From a virus: a DNA stretch of 29,236 nucleotides. The stretch covers positions 1 through 29,236 of IMG/VR virus record IMGVR_UViG_3300021108_000009; one strand, written 5' to 3'. Below the pieces are notes generated by a model. The model saw only the letters and a list, made by a program, of their open reading frames with translations. It searched no databases and was not told the origin of the DNA. This document shows, piece after piece, positions 1 to 6,557 of this stretch (the first letter of the stretch is position 1; the number at the start of each line of letters is the position of its first letter). A program made the translations under genes and the position numbers.

Positions 1-1
1 T

Positions 2-319
2 ACCACCGACGTTGTGCATCGCTCCGCCAAGGGCAAAGGCATCCTCGACTGGAAGTCTAAACGCACTGAAAAAGGCAAACCTGTAACGCCTAACGAAACC
101 CATCCTATGCAGATTGCGGCCTACTTCGCCGCCGCCTTCAATGACTCTCAGTTCGATGATCCCTATTGTATGAACGTGTTTATCTCCACGACAGAACCAG
201 GACGGGTGGACGTTGTTAAATATGACCGCGAAACCCTAGTTGAAGCATACAAAGACTTCCTTTGTCTAACCCGCCTCTACCGCTCCCAAAACAACTATGA
301 CCCAAGAATCTCTGCTTGA
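2..319 (+). CDS. PD-(D/E)XK exonuclease (RecB/Cas4-like), C-terminal part, 5' truncated by window
   Basis: The frame is open from the window edge, so only the C-terminal part of about 105 residues is visible and the true start lies upstream. The GTG at 14 is an internal codon. The text ILDWKSK gives the D-x-K half of a PD-(D/E)XK nuclease active site. About 20 residues later HPMQIAAYFAAAF fits the Q-x-x-x-Y motif typical of RecB/Cas4-like and phage recombination exonucleases. The upstream acidic residue would be outside the window. Such enzymes process DNA ends during phage recombination or replication, which suits an early + strand cluster. The last 23 bases overlap the next gene. Family assignment rests on these two motifs and their spacing; a different nuclease of the same fold is possible. 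Confidence 0.6.
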   Translation, partial: TTDVVHRSAKGKGILDWKSKRTEKGKPVTPNETHPMQIAAYFAAAFNDSQFDDPYCMNVFISTTEPGRVDVVKYDRETLVEAYKDFLCLTRLYRSQNNYDPRISA

Positions 320-509
320 ACAAGGCTTTGAACCACTGGCTGGCCCCTATCACAAAAGTGAAGCAGAGATGCTCCACAAGGCCATCACCCAGCTAAAAGG
401 AAGCAACACCCATTATGAACTACTTTCTACTCCCGAAGGTAAAGAAATCTGGACTATCCCGCGCCACTCCTTTACGAAGGGTAAGCAAGAAGCAGAGAGC
501 GAGGAATAG
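297..509 (+). CDS. small hypothetical protein (70 aa)
   Basis: Not recognised. A 70-residue soluble, charged protein with an acidic C-terminus (EAESEE) and no membrane segment or Cys/His motif. It starts inside the end of the nuclease gene (23-nt overlap), and its last 95 bases overlap the start of the HNH gene in another frame. There is no clear Shine-Dalgarno before the ATG. It is kept as a gene because it bridges two real genes without leaving a gap and reads like a normal protein. The sequence has a pattern of the form E-GFEPLAGPY...LHKAITQL that could be a small alpha/beta domain. No function is proposed. Confidence 0.5.
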   Translation: MTQESLLEQGFEPLAGPYHKSEAEMLHKAITQLKGSNTHYELLSTPEGKEIWTIPRHSFTKGKQEAESEE

Positions 510-714
510 CGAATACAGCAAATTGCGCCTCAATTTTCTCCTATTGTCGCCCATTTGCCATCTCTGCGAACAACTAGCCACCGACATCCATCACAAAGCT
601 GGTAGAGGCTCTAAGACCAACGACACAACCACATGGCTAGGCGTATGCCGCCAATGCCACACAAACATACACAACAACCCTAGCTGGGCTAGGACAGAAG
701 GATATTTAACATGA
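415..714 (+). CDS. HNH endonuclease-like protein (99 aa)
   Basis: A compact HNH nuclease. A basic N-terminus (residues 9-31, KKSGLSRATPLRRVSKKQR) is followed by a zinc knuckle C48-x-x-C51, the DIHH segment at 57-60 that supplies the catalytic His, and a second pair C78-x-x-C81 with H82 and a downstream IHN. This order (CxxC, xHH, CxxCH) is that of small phage HNH proteins of the NinG-like or general HNH type, which cut or nick DNA during recombination, repair or packaging. The ATG at 415 is used because the conserved-looking KKSGLSR stretch begins nine residues later and no nearer start exists; this start overlaps the previous gene by 95 bases. The stop overlaps the next ATG (ATGA). Confidence 0.75.
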   Translation: MNYFLLPKVKKSGLSRATPLRRVSKKQRARNSEYSKLRLNFLLLSPICHLCEQLATDIHHKAGRGSKTNDTTTWLGVCRQCHTNIHNNPSWARTEGYLT

Positions 715-881
715 AAGACAAAACCGACCAACTCATCAACCACCTCCTAGGCGACTGCATCCATGCAGAAACCTCCACCGACCTCTATAACGCCCTCGTG
801 CGGCTGGAGAAGGGCGCAGACGCCGTTCTAGCCCTTAGCCGCGCTAAAGAACTGGAGCACTACCTAGAGGCCGCAGCATGA
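711..881 (+). CDS. small hypothetical protein (56 aa)
   Basis: An unannotated small gene. The ATG at 711 overlaps the stop of the HNH gene, and its TGA at 879-881 overlaps the ATG of the SWIM-like gene, so translation is coupled on both sides. AAGGA lies about 10 bases before the start. The 56-residue product begins MKDKTDQLINHLLGD and ends in a strongly helical stretch rich in Leu, Ala and Glu. It has a single Cys and no membrane segment. Without it there would be a 163-base gap inside an otherwise gapless operon. Function unknown; a small helical regulatory or scaffold-like protein is all that can be said. Confidence 0.65.
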   Translation: MKDKTDQLINHLLGDCIHAETSTDLYNALVRLEKGADAVLALSRAKELEHYLEAAA

Positions 882-1135
882 AGTGCGAGATGTCTGGGCG
901 CTCCCAAATGAGCGTTACGGGCGCTGACGGCGACACCATCTACACCGTAGAATTTGCTGAGAACACACCCAACGGAGCCTGTAACTGTCCCGATTTTATG
1001 ACCAGATGCCAAAAGGAATGGGACAAGGCTGGAAGGGTGAGAGAGTATGGGGAACCTCTACGCACCCGCTGCAAACATCTAAACGCCGCCATCCTCTACC
1101 TAGGTAATTCCGTAGTAGGTAGATTTAACGAATGA
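878..1135 (+). CDS. SWIM-type zinc-binding protein (85 aa)
   Basis: Contains C35-N-C37 and, 28 residues later, C65-K-H67, matching the SWIM zinc finger pattern C-x-C...C-x-H; an extra C44 lies between. The context is a short beta-rich N-terminus (SVTGADGDTIYTVEF) and a C-terminal helix after CKHL, as in SWIM domains. SWIM fingers bind DNA or proteins and are found in recombination mediators, transposases and helicases. Here the domain stands nearly alone, so it may be an accessory to the nuclease genes around it. Both ends are ATGA-type overlaps with neighbours, which supports co-translation. The fold call is good; the biological role is inference. Confidence 0.65.
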   Translation: MKCEMSGRSQMSVTGADGDTIYTVEFAENTPNGACNCPDFMTRCQKEWDKAGRVREYGEPLRTRCKHLNAAILYLGNSVVGRFNE

Positions 1136-1485
1136 ACGACAAACTCTACTGCAACGGTCAATGGACGAAGGCTCGATTTAAGAGCTTTATAACGTCTGCG
1201 TTGCGTAGGGCTTCGTCTCGTTGGGCACCTAAGTACACTTGTAAGAAGCAGGCTAGAACGGCTAGGAACACCTACACCTGTGCGCTATGCGCGAATAGCG
1301 TAGGGAACAAGTCGATAAAGATAGACCACATCAACCCAGTCGTTGATCCCGCCAAGGGATTTGAGACATGGGACATTTTCATAGAACGTCTTTTCGTGGA
1401 GCTAGATGGCTACCAAGCTGTCTGCATCACCTGTCATCAAACCAAAACCGCTGAAGAGCGAGAAATACGAAAGAAGAACAAATGA
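1132..1485 (+). CDS. HNH endonuclease (117 aa)
   Basis: A second HNH nuclease, distinct from that at 415-714. Residues 50-53 are C-A-L-C, then KIDHINPVVD at 63-72 provides the DH of the HNH core. After a helix-rich segment, C98-I-T-C101-H102-x-x-K105 closes the zinc site and the catalytic region. The N-terminal 45 residues are basic and aromatic (KARFKSFITSALRRASSRW), a plausible DNA-binding extension. Such proteins occur widely in phages as DNA-processing enzymes, and free-standing HNH proteins can also act as homing endonucleases. ATGA-type overlaps on both sides (1132 and 1482) argue for a fixed member of the operon rather than a recent insertion. Confidence 0.8.
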   Translation: MNDKLYCNGQWTKARFKSFITSALRRASSRWAPKYTCKKQARTARNTYTCALCANSVGNKSIKIDHINPVVDPAKGFETWDIFIERLFVELDGYQAVCITCHQTKTAEEREIRKKNK

Positions 1486-2048
1486 TCGAACGACCAGACC
1501 TCCCATTGGGCAATGTTTACAACGAAAAAGGCTATCTCCTGTCCACCAAAAGTGAAGACGGGAAATGGAGCGAATACACCTATCTTGACAAAGATGATGG
1601 CGAGAAATGCGAAACCTCATGCAAGAAGTCCACCGGATATTGGCGAACACAGACTTATAACGAACAATTCAACTTATTAGAATTTAACGATAGCAATGGA
1701 ATGTGGGCGAAAACGGAATACGACAAAGAGGGCAGAGAGCTTAGGTTTACTCATAGCGCGGGGCATTGGCACGCCTTTGAGTACGACGCCAATGGAAATC
1801 AAACGCTTTTCCAAAGAAGCGATGGCTATAAATTGGAAAATACTTATGACCGCCACGGAAACGTATTAACCGAAAAAGATACAGATGGAGCATGGGAGGA
1901 ATGGACATACCATGATGACGGCAGCGTGGACACTTTTGCTGATAGCAAAGGCATGGATAGCGGATATTATGCCCCCTATCTCTACTGGAAAAAGAAGGCC
2001 GACAGACTTGAAGAAGAGTTAAAACAACTCAAATGTTTACATTCTTAA
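1482..2048 (+). CDS. YD/RHS-like repeat protein (188 aa)
   Basis: Built from about six copies of a 20-22-residue unit of the form S-x-G-x-W-x-x-x-x-Y-D-x-x-G-x. Examples are EDGKWSEYTYLD, SNGMWAKTEYDKEG, SAGHWHAFEYDANG, SDGYKLENTYDRHG and TDGAWEEWTYHDDG. This is the YD-repeat (RHS) pattern that forms beta-strand shells in large toxin and adhesin proteins. Here it stands alone, in a small protein with no signal peptide, no toxin domain and a charged coiled-coil tail (YWKKKADRLEEELKQLK). It is co-translated with the HNH gene (ATGA at 1482-1485). Role unknown; a small beta-rich binding protein is the likely fold. The repeat assignment is clear, the function is not. Confidence 0.65.
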   Translation: MIERPDLPLGNVYNEKGYLLSTKSEDGKWSEYTYLDKDDGEKCETSCKKSTGYWRTQTYNEQFNLLEFNDSNGMWAKTEYDKEGRELRFTHSAGHWHAFEYDANGNQTLFQRSDGYKLENTYDRHGNVLTEKDTDGAWEEWTYHDDGSVDTFADSKGMDSGYYAPYLYWKKKADRLEEELKQLKCLHS

Positions 2049-2188
2049 TCCCCATATTCGCCGCCTGTGTAGTTGCGGGTGTCATCAATAAGGACATATT
2101 CATGGTTGTTGGTGCTGGCTTCATGCTGCTATCATGCAGCGTTGTATTCGCAGCCGTGGGCATATCCCACGATCTCAACAACGACTAA
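2033..2188 (+). CDS. small two-span membrane protein (51 aa)
   Basis: A tiny gene hidden between two larger ones. The ATG at 2033 overlaps the end of the YD-repeat gene by 16 bases, and its TAA at 2186-2188 overlaps the ATG of the phosphoesterase (TAATG). The product is almost entirely hydrophobic, with two segments separated by a short polar turn (INKD): residues 2-18 (FTFLIPIFAACVVAGVI) and 22-44 (IFMVV...AAVGI). It ends in a short charged tail (SHDLNND). It could be a holin-like or other inner-membrane protein, but its place in the early cluster gives no direct support for lysis. The tight overlaps and hydrophobic profile support it being real. Confidence 0.65.
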   Translation: MFTFLIPIFAACVVAGVINKDIFMVVGAGFMLLSCSVVFAAVGISHDLNND

Positions 2189-2922
2189 TGCAAAAGAAAT
2201 TTATCATTGTAAGCGACATTCATGGCAATATGGCAGACAAACTTGCCATTAAAGCCGCGCTTGCATTTACCAAGGATTTCAACCCCGAAATCCGCATCAT
2301 TGCAGGAGACCTATGGGACTTCTCAGCCATTCGTAAGGGAGCCTCAGAGGATGAACGGGCTGTATCTATGCGGGAAGACTTTGACGTAGGGGCAGAATTT
2401 GCCGACTCTTTCTTCCTTGGTGGTAAGGAAAACACCCTAATGCTGGGCAATCATGACGTTCGCGCCTACGACTTAGCCGAGTCCACAGACGCCGTTAAAG
2501 CCGATTTGGGGCTAAGAATGGTCAAGGACATAGAGTATGTCGCAAAACGGAACAAAGCCTCTCTAATCCCCTACGATAGCCGCCTAGGGGTGGTTTCTAT
2601 CGGCCATTTGAACGTAGTGCATGGCTACCACACGGGATCGTCAGCCTGCGCCTCCCATAGCCGCATCTATGGAAACGTAGTTTTCGGCCACTGCCATAGC
2701 ATCGAAGCCTTCTCCACCCCAGGTCTCAACCCACAGGAAGCCCGCTGCATAGGCTGTCTCTGTGACCTCAACCCAGGCTACGCCAATAGGAAGACAGGCA
2801 AGCTCCGCTGGAGCCACGGATGGGTTTATGGCTGGGTAGAAGACGACGGGACGTATAGCATCTTCCAAGTTCGCGGCATCAACGGCAAATTTACGACAGC
2901 AACAGAAATAAAGACCTACTAA
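2188..2922 (+). CDS. calcineurin-like metallophosphoesterase (244 aa)
   Basis: All core motifs of the metallophosphoesterase fold are present in order: D10-x-H12 (SDIHGN), G40-D41 (AGDLWD), G87-N88-H89-D90 (LGNHD), H145 (VVHGYH) and G167-H168-C169-H170 (FGHCH). These bind a two-metal centre that hydrolyses phosphomonoesters, phosphodiesters or nucleotides; the substrate cannot be read from sequence. The start at 2188 is preferred over an upstream in-frame ATG at 2134: it overlaps the previous stop (TAATG) and places the first beta-strand, QKKFIIVSD, right at the N-terminus as usual in this family. In phages such enzymes may act on DNA ends, on RNA ligase products, or on signalling nucleotides. 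Confidence 0.85.
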   Translation: MQKKFIIVSDIHGNMADKLAIKAALAFTKDFNPEIRIIAGDLWDFSAIRKGASEDERAVSMREDFDVGAEFADSFFLGGKENTLMLGNHDVRAYDLAESTDAVKADLGLRMVKDIEYVAKRNKASLIPYDSRLGVVSIGHLNVVHGYHTGSSACASHSRIYGNVVFGHCHSIEAFSTPGLNPQEARCIGCLCDLNPGYANRKTGKLRWSHGWVYGWVEDDGTYSIFQVRGINGKFTTATEIKTY

Positions 2923-3158
2923 TGAAAACCTCTCCTTGGGACGAAATTGACCTCTTAATGGCTAGCTCCTCTGTCTCCGAGAAGGACGGATGGTTCACTA
3001 TGGCTGACTTCATGGCTAAATATAGCTGCACACGAAGCAAAGCCCGCACCATCCTTGACAACTGGCACACCAGCGGCCTCCTAGAGATGTGCCGCGCTAA
3101 CGCTAAAGACGATAGCCGACAGATCAAATACTATCGTTATGCCAAAACCAATTTGTGA
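2922..3158 (+). CDS. small winged-helix-like DNA-binding protein (78 aa)
   Basis: A 78-residue protein with a helix-turn-helix pattern at residues 23-55 (GWFTMADFMAKYSCT followed by RSKARTILDNWHTSGLLE), then a beta-hairpin 'wing' (ANAKDDSRQIKYYRYA). The phrase W-F-T-x-x-D-F-x-x-K-Y-x-x-x-R-x-x-A is common in small phage wHTH proteins that sit at the end of early operons. It overlaps the phosphoesterase stop (TAATG) and is the last protein gene before the tRNA region. A role in transcription control is plausible but not shown. The stop codon lies within the 5' arm of the tRNA-like structure that follows. Confidence 0.6.
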   Translation: MKTSPWDEIDLLMASSSVSEKDGWFTMADFMAKYSCTRSKARTILDNWHTSGLLEMCRANAKDDSRQIKYYRYAKTNL

Positions 3159-3244
3159 TCGTACAAAGAACAGTATTTCGGTGCTACCCAGTTGACGAAC
3201 CGGGGGCTACATCGAGGATGAGGGTTTGAGCCCCTCTCACAATC
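3152..3244 (+). ncRNA. tRNA-like folded element, not a functional tRNA
   Basis: A possible structured RNA. TTGTGA (3153-3158) can pair with TCACAA (3237-3242) as a closing stem. Directly before the 3' arm is a T-arm-like hairpin, GAGGG/CCCTC (3220-3236) with the 7-base loop TTTGAGC. CATC/GATG (3210-3220) could be a variable arm, CCCAGTT/AACCGGG (3187-3204, one A-C mismatch, GACG loop) a further hairpin, and GTAC...GTAT (3161-3176) a D-arm-like stem. No 5+7+5 anticodon arm can be formed, so it is not called a tRNA. It could be a decayed tRNA or another folded RNA. An alternative GGGGCT/AGCCCC pairing competes. Confidence 0.3.
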
Positions 3245-3246
3245 TT

Positions 3247-3305
3247 CCTATCTGCATTATCGGGTTCCATCCGTGTTAGCCGTAAGGCTACAAAGTGCAG
3301 ATAGG
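3247..3305 (+). ncRNA. long hairpin with internal stem-loops, 5 nt before tRNA-Thr
   Basis: A perfect 10-bp inverted repeat (CCTATCTGCA at 3247-3256, TGCAGATAGG at 3296-3305) encloses 39 bases. Inside are two further hairpins: CGG/CCG (3261-3273) with a 7-base loop, and TAGCC-GTAA-GGCTA (3277-3290), closed by a GNRA-type tetraloop. The whole would fold into a three-way junction whose base lies five bases before the tRNA. There is no T-run, so it is not a terminator. It may guide processing of the tRNA transcript or be a small RNA in its own right. No known RNA family was recognised. Confidence 0.4.
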
Positions 3306-3310
3306 CATAC

Positions 3311-3383
3311 GCTTCAATAGCTCAGTTGGTAGAGCACTAGTTTTGTAAACTAGCGGTCGTTGGTTCAAATCCGACTTGAAGCT
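3311..3383 (+). tRNA. trnT: tRNA-Thr (anticodon UGU)
   Basis: A full cloverleaf can be drawn. Acceptor GCTTCAA/TTGAAGC (3311-3317 and 3376-3382), D-arm GCTC-AGTTGGTA-GAGC (3320-3335), anticodon stem CTAGT/ACTAG with loop TTTGTAA (3342-3348) giving TGT at 3344-3346, variable loop CGGTC, and T-arm GTTGG-TTCAAAT-CCGAC (3359-3375). The discriminator base is T3383 and no CCA is encoded. It reads ACA threonine codons. It is the only clear tRNA in the window and sits between the end of the early-type cluster and the convergent late block, a usual place for phage tRNAs that supplement host decoding. Confidence 0.95.
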
Positions 3384-3392
3384 ATCTCTTTT

Positions 3393-3635
3393 ATGAACGC
3401 AAATAGCCCCATAGACCCTCTCTACTGGTTCAAGAACATTCCACCTAACATCCTTATGACGGCCAGGGCAGAGGATGGCTCCATCTTCCACCTGCCTCAA
3501 TTGGACAAGTGGAGGTTCGTATCTCAGAAAGAACAGGACGGGATGTTCCTGTGCGAAATTGTAGGAAACATCTCCTGTGGACTTAGATTCTTCCTACCAG
3601 AAGTAGCTATTGCTGCCTCTGAGCGGGTGGATTAG
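3393..3635 (+). CDS. small hypothetical protein (80 aa), convergent with late block
   Basis: The ATG at 3393 is chosen over an in-frame upstream start at 3360, which would lie inside the tRNA. The 80-residue product is a plausible soluble protein with aromatic and proline-rich N-terminus (DPLYWFKNIPP) and alternating beta-strand-like text (MFLCEIVGNISCGLRFFLPE). No motif or family was recognised. Its last 29 bases overlap, tail to tail, the 3' end of the large - strand gene that ends at 3607. Either this is a real last gene of the + strand unit or a chance frame; the protein-like composition favours the former. Confidence 0.5.
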   Translation: MNANSPIDPLYWFKNIPPNILMTARAEDGSIFHLPQLDKWRFVSQKEQDGMFLCEIVGNISCGLRFFLPEVAIAASERVD

Positions 3636-6552
3636 ACTTACCCTGCAAACGAGCTTGTTCATCAATCAAACGCTTATCGGTAAGCATAATGATGGCTTGT
3701 TGAGCAGGAAGGGAAGCAACGCCATCAGCAAATGGACGGTTGACGTTCCATAGCCAATCAGCCGCCTTGGGATTTGTAATTGATTTAGCAATAGTGCGAT
3801 AGGCTCCATTTGCAATTAATGCACCTGCTTTTTGAAGTATGTTAGCTTGTTGTGAACGGAAACCCAATTCTTGGCCTTGCCCAGCCCGTTTAACACCAGC
3901 AATAAGGCCATATAGATTACCAATTGCGGTAGATGTCTTTTGATTTGTGCCATACATCAAGGCATCATCTAGTGCTGGAACTGCCTTAATAAATGCATTA
4001 AAACGATTGGTAAATTCTGGCCCAATAACCGCAGATAGTTTTATAAATCGCTCACTATCTTTGCCTTCAATGTATTGTCTTACTTTTTTGATGTCTATTG
4101 TTGTAGCCGTACCCGCCGTTTTAGATTGAACAAGGAAGTCTTGAAGGTTATTACCAATAATGTTTTCAACAATAATTGCATGAGCATCTGCATCAGTTTT
4201 CTTCAAATGATTCATCCAGCGTTTAGCATCATCAGTCCTTGATTCCATGATGAAATTTGTAATAGTCTCGGTGGTTTTAGCTGGGTCTTTAGTGAGATTT
4301 AAGCCTCCCTTTCCACGAAAAATAGCAAAAGATGGGTTATCTGCAATTTCTTGAAAAGCAGCACGTTGTTGCTCCATGCTCAAACCAGCTTTTTTAGCAT
4401 ATTCACGAGCTTCAGTAGCAGATCGTTTAGCCGCAGCGGTTTCGTTTACAGCAGCATTAATTTGTGCTTCCTTAACTTTATTATTAAAGGCCATTCTTGA
4501 AAGAATTTTATCAGTATTTTTGTAATCCAAAATAGCTTCTCTAAATTCCGGGTTTTCAAGGGCTGCAAGAATATCATCAGACCTTAAATCACCTGGCTTA
4601 AATTTCTTTGTAGCCGCACTCCATGCTTGAACTTCTTTTGCAGTGCCAAATCCAATACTAGCAGTATCAAAATACTTGCCCATATCTCTAACGCTGTTCA
4701 TTTCTGTAATGTCTTTAGCTACGCCATTCCAGTTAACAATATTATTAGAACGATTTTTTAATATAAGATTGTTTTTAACGGCATCAGCAATTGAACCTAA
4801 CGCAACTTTCTTAATTTGTGGATCAGCAAAACTGATAGCATCGGAAAACTGTCCAAGATTCTTTAATTCATCAACATTTCCCTTGATTAATTTGCCAGCC
4901 AAAGAACCAATGAACTCATCATTGATTTCCTTGCGATAGAGGGATCGACCAAGTGGAGATTCAAGCATTTTGGACGTAGAAGCCCAATAGTTACGGAAAG
5001 CATTATGCTCTTGAAGCAATTGTTGACCATTAGGAAGCGCCGAAATAGATTGAGAAAGTGCATCGTTTGCAGCACCATATGCTTTACTTGCAAGTGCTTC
5101 TGCTTTATTCATTACCGAAGCATCACCCATTCCAATCAATGCAGAGCTAATATTATCCCGCAATTCACGGAATTGCCCCATGTCAATTAATGCAGATGAT
5201 GGAGTTGCAATTGCTTTGCCAGTAGCATCAAATAATTTAGGTGCTTGTTCAGCCCTAGATTTAGCATAGTTCTCGATAGTGCTAAGGATTCGTTTACCAG
5301 CATCAGTATTAGCATCATTGCCTAACGCTTTTTTGGCCGAATTAGCCATGTTATTTACGTCAATAAACTCTCCCATTGAAGAAAGGTTACGAGTCATACT
5401 AGCAGCAGACATACGACGTAAATTAAACAAGGTGGAGATAGTTTCTCCAACCTTTTCAGCTAAAGATGTGTTTGAAATGTTTCCTGTTCCAATTGCGGCA
5501 TCAAATAACGCAGAAGCCTTTTCAGACAACGCATTATATTGATCGGCAAGAGCTTTGTCACCAATTTGTGTTTTTTGCTCAGGAGTAAGATTGATGTTAG
5601 ATTCTGCTTCTAAAGCAGCATTTTCAGCCTGTTTAGCTGCTGTTACGGCCTTTGTATATCGAGCGTTGGCCTCGTCATAGACTCCAATTTTGCCTTCAAG
5701 CATATTGGAAACCATTTCATTGTTTGATTGAATCCTTGGGGCTAGTTGACCTTTAATTGACTGAGATGCATCAGAAAGCATACCTTCACGTTTAGCAGCA
5801 ACACTTGAACTTGCCGCAGCTACTGATTCCTCAATGTCCGCAAGTTTAGATGGAAGCAGGGCCGCAGCCGTTGGGCTTCTTACGCCAATCTGTGAAAGTA
5901 AATTGCGTTGAGCATTAGCAGACTCAAGATCATCTCCAATTGAACGAGCCAATCCGCCCATTCCGTGTAACGCAGCATTCATCACGGTGGGAAGTGCGGC
6001 ATTCTCCCATATCTTTTTGGTAGTTTCTTTGAGTTCTGCGGTAGTCGTAGGAATCTTGCCCGTTTGAATGATATCCTTAGCTACCGTTCCGCCGCTAATA
6101 ATTCCAAACGTTTGTAATCCAGATTTTGCGGCATTAATTGCTCCTTGAGCCAAGAATGTTTTAGCCTGACTTGGTGCTGGAATTGGAATGGCATTTAAAG
6201 CTGCGCTAAAAGTAGCTTCACCCAATGCTTCTCGTGATAGAACTGACTTACCTTCTATTCCTCGCGCAGCTAGTTCACCCATGAATCCGGTAACAGCGGG
6301 AATTGCCGATACACCACCCGTTGCAAGGCCAGCTATCAATGGAGCGCCATAGCGAGCCATTGCAGCACCAGTTTTGGCTCCTTGCTGCTGAAGGTTCTCA
6401 ACGCTAGTGCCAATGCCGTAAACAGCCCTAGTAGAGCCGAATCCAGATGGTTGTTGAACGGCTGGCTGTTTATCAAATTGATCAAAGAAGTTGCCTTCCG
6501 TTTTTTCTGGAGCAACAGCAACATCAAACTGATCGAAAAAGTTTTTAGCCAT
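3607..6552 (-). CDS. large internal virion / DNA-ejection-like protein (981 aa)
   Basis: The last gene of the late block. The N-terminus carries two copies of the motif NFFDQFD (residues 4-10 and 21-27), a short linear motif found at the start of large internal virion proteins of podoviruses and of virion-associated lytic proteins. A hydrophobic, Gly/Ala-rich region follows (about residues 62-100), which could insert in membranes. The remainder is a long, Ala/Lys/Glu/Asn-rich helical region with few Cys. No lysozyme or transglycosylase motif was seen. Such proteins are packed in the head and ejected with DNA to form a channel across the cell envelope. The assignment comes from size, position after the fibre genes, composition and the repeated motif. 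Confidence 0.5.
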   Translation of the reverse strand: MAKNFFDQFDVAVAPEKTEGNFFDQFDKQPAVQQPSGFGSTRAVYGIGTSVENLQQQGAKTGAAMARYGAPLIAGLATGGVSAIPAVTGFMGELAARGIEGKSVLSREALGEATFSAALNAIPIPAPSQAKTFLAQGAINAAKSGLQTFGIISGGTVAKDIIQTGKIPTTTAELKETTKKIWENAALPTVMNAALHGMGGLARSIGDDLESANAQRNLLSQIGVRSPTAAALLPSKLADIEESVAAASSSVAAKREGMLSDASQSIKGQLAPRIQSNNEMVSNMLEGKIGVYDEANARYTKAVTAAKQAENAALEAESNINLTPEQKTQIGDKALADQYNALSEKASALFDAAIGTGNISNTSLAEKVGETISTLFNLRRMSAASMTRNLSSMGEFIDVNNMANSAKKALGNDANTDAGKRILSTIENYAKSRAEQAPKLFDATGKAIATPSSALIDMGQFRELRDNISSALIGMGDASVMNKAEALASKAYGAANDALSQSISALPNGQQLLQEHNAFRNYWASTSKMLESPLGRSLYRKEINDEFIGSLAGKLIKGNVDELKNLGQFSDAISFADPQIKKVALGSIADAVKNNLILKNRSNNIVNWNGVAKDITEMNSVRDMGKYFDTASIGFGTAKEVQAWSAATKKFKPGDLRSDDILAALENPEFREAILDYKNTDKILSRMAFNNKVKEAQINAAVNETAAAKRSATEAREYAKKAGLSMEQQRAAFQEIADNPSFAIFRGKGGLNLTKDPAKTTETITNFIMESRTDDAKRWMNHLKKTDADAHAIIVENIIGNNLQDFLVQSKTAGTATTIDIKKVRQYIEGKDSERFIKLSAVIGPEFTNRFNAFIKAVPALDDALMYGTNQKTSTAIGNLYGLIAGVKRAGQGQELGFRSQQANILQKAGALIANGAYRTIAKSITNPKAADWLWNVNRPFADGVASLPAQQAIIMLTDKRLIDEQARLQGKSNPPAQRQQ

Positions 6553-6557
6553 TGTAA

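Noticed and set aside
2134-2187. Earlier start for the metallophosphoesterase
   Set aside because: It would add 18 basic residues that overlap the small membrane gene; the TAATG junction at 2186-2190 and the family's normal N-terminus favour 2188.
3152-3244. A second tRNA gene upstream of tRNA-Thr
   Set aside because: T-arm and acceptor-like pairing exist, but no 5-bp stem with a 7-base loop can be formed where the anticodon arm should be, and the D-loop lacks GG. Kept only as a tRNA-like structure.
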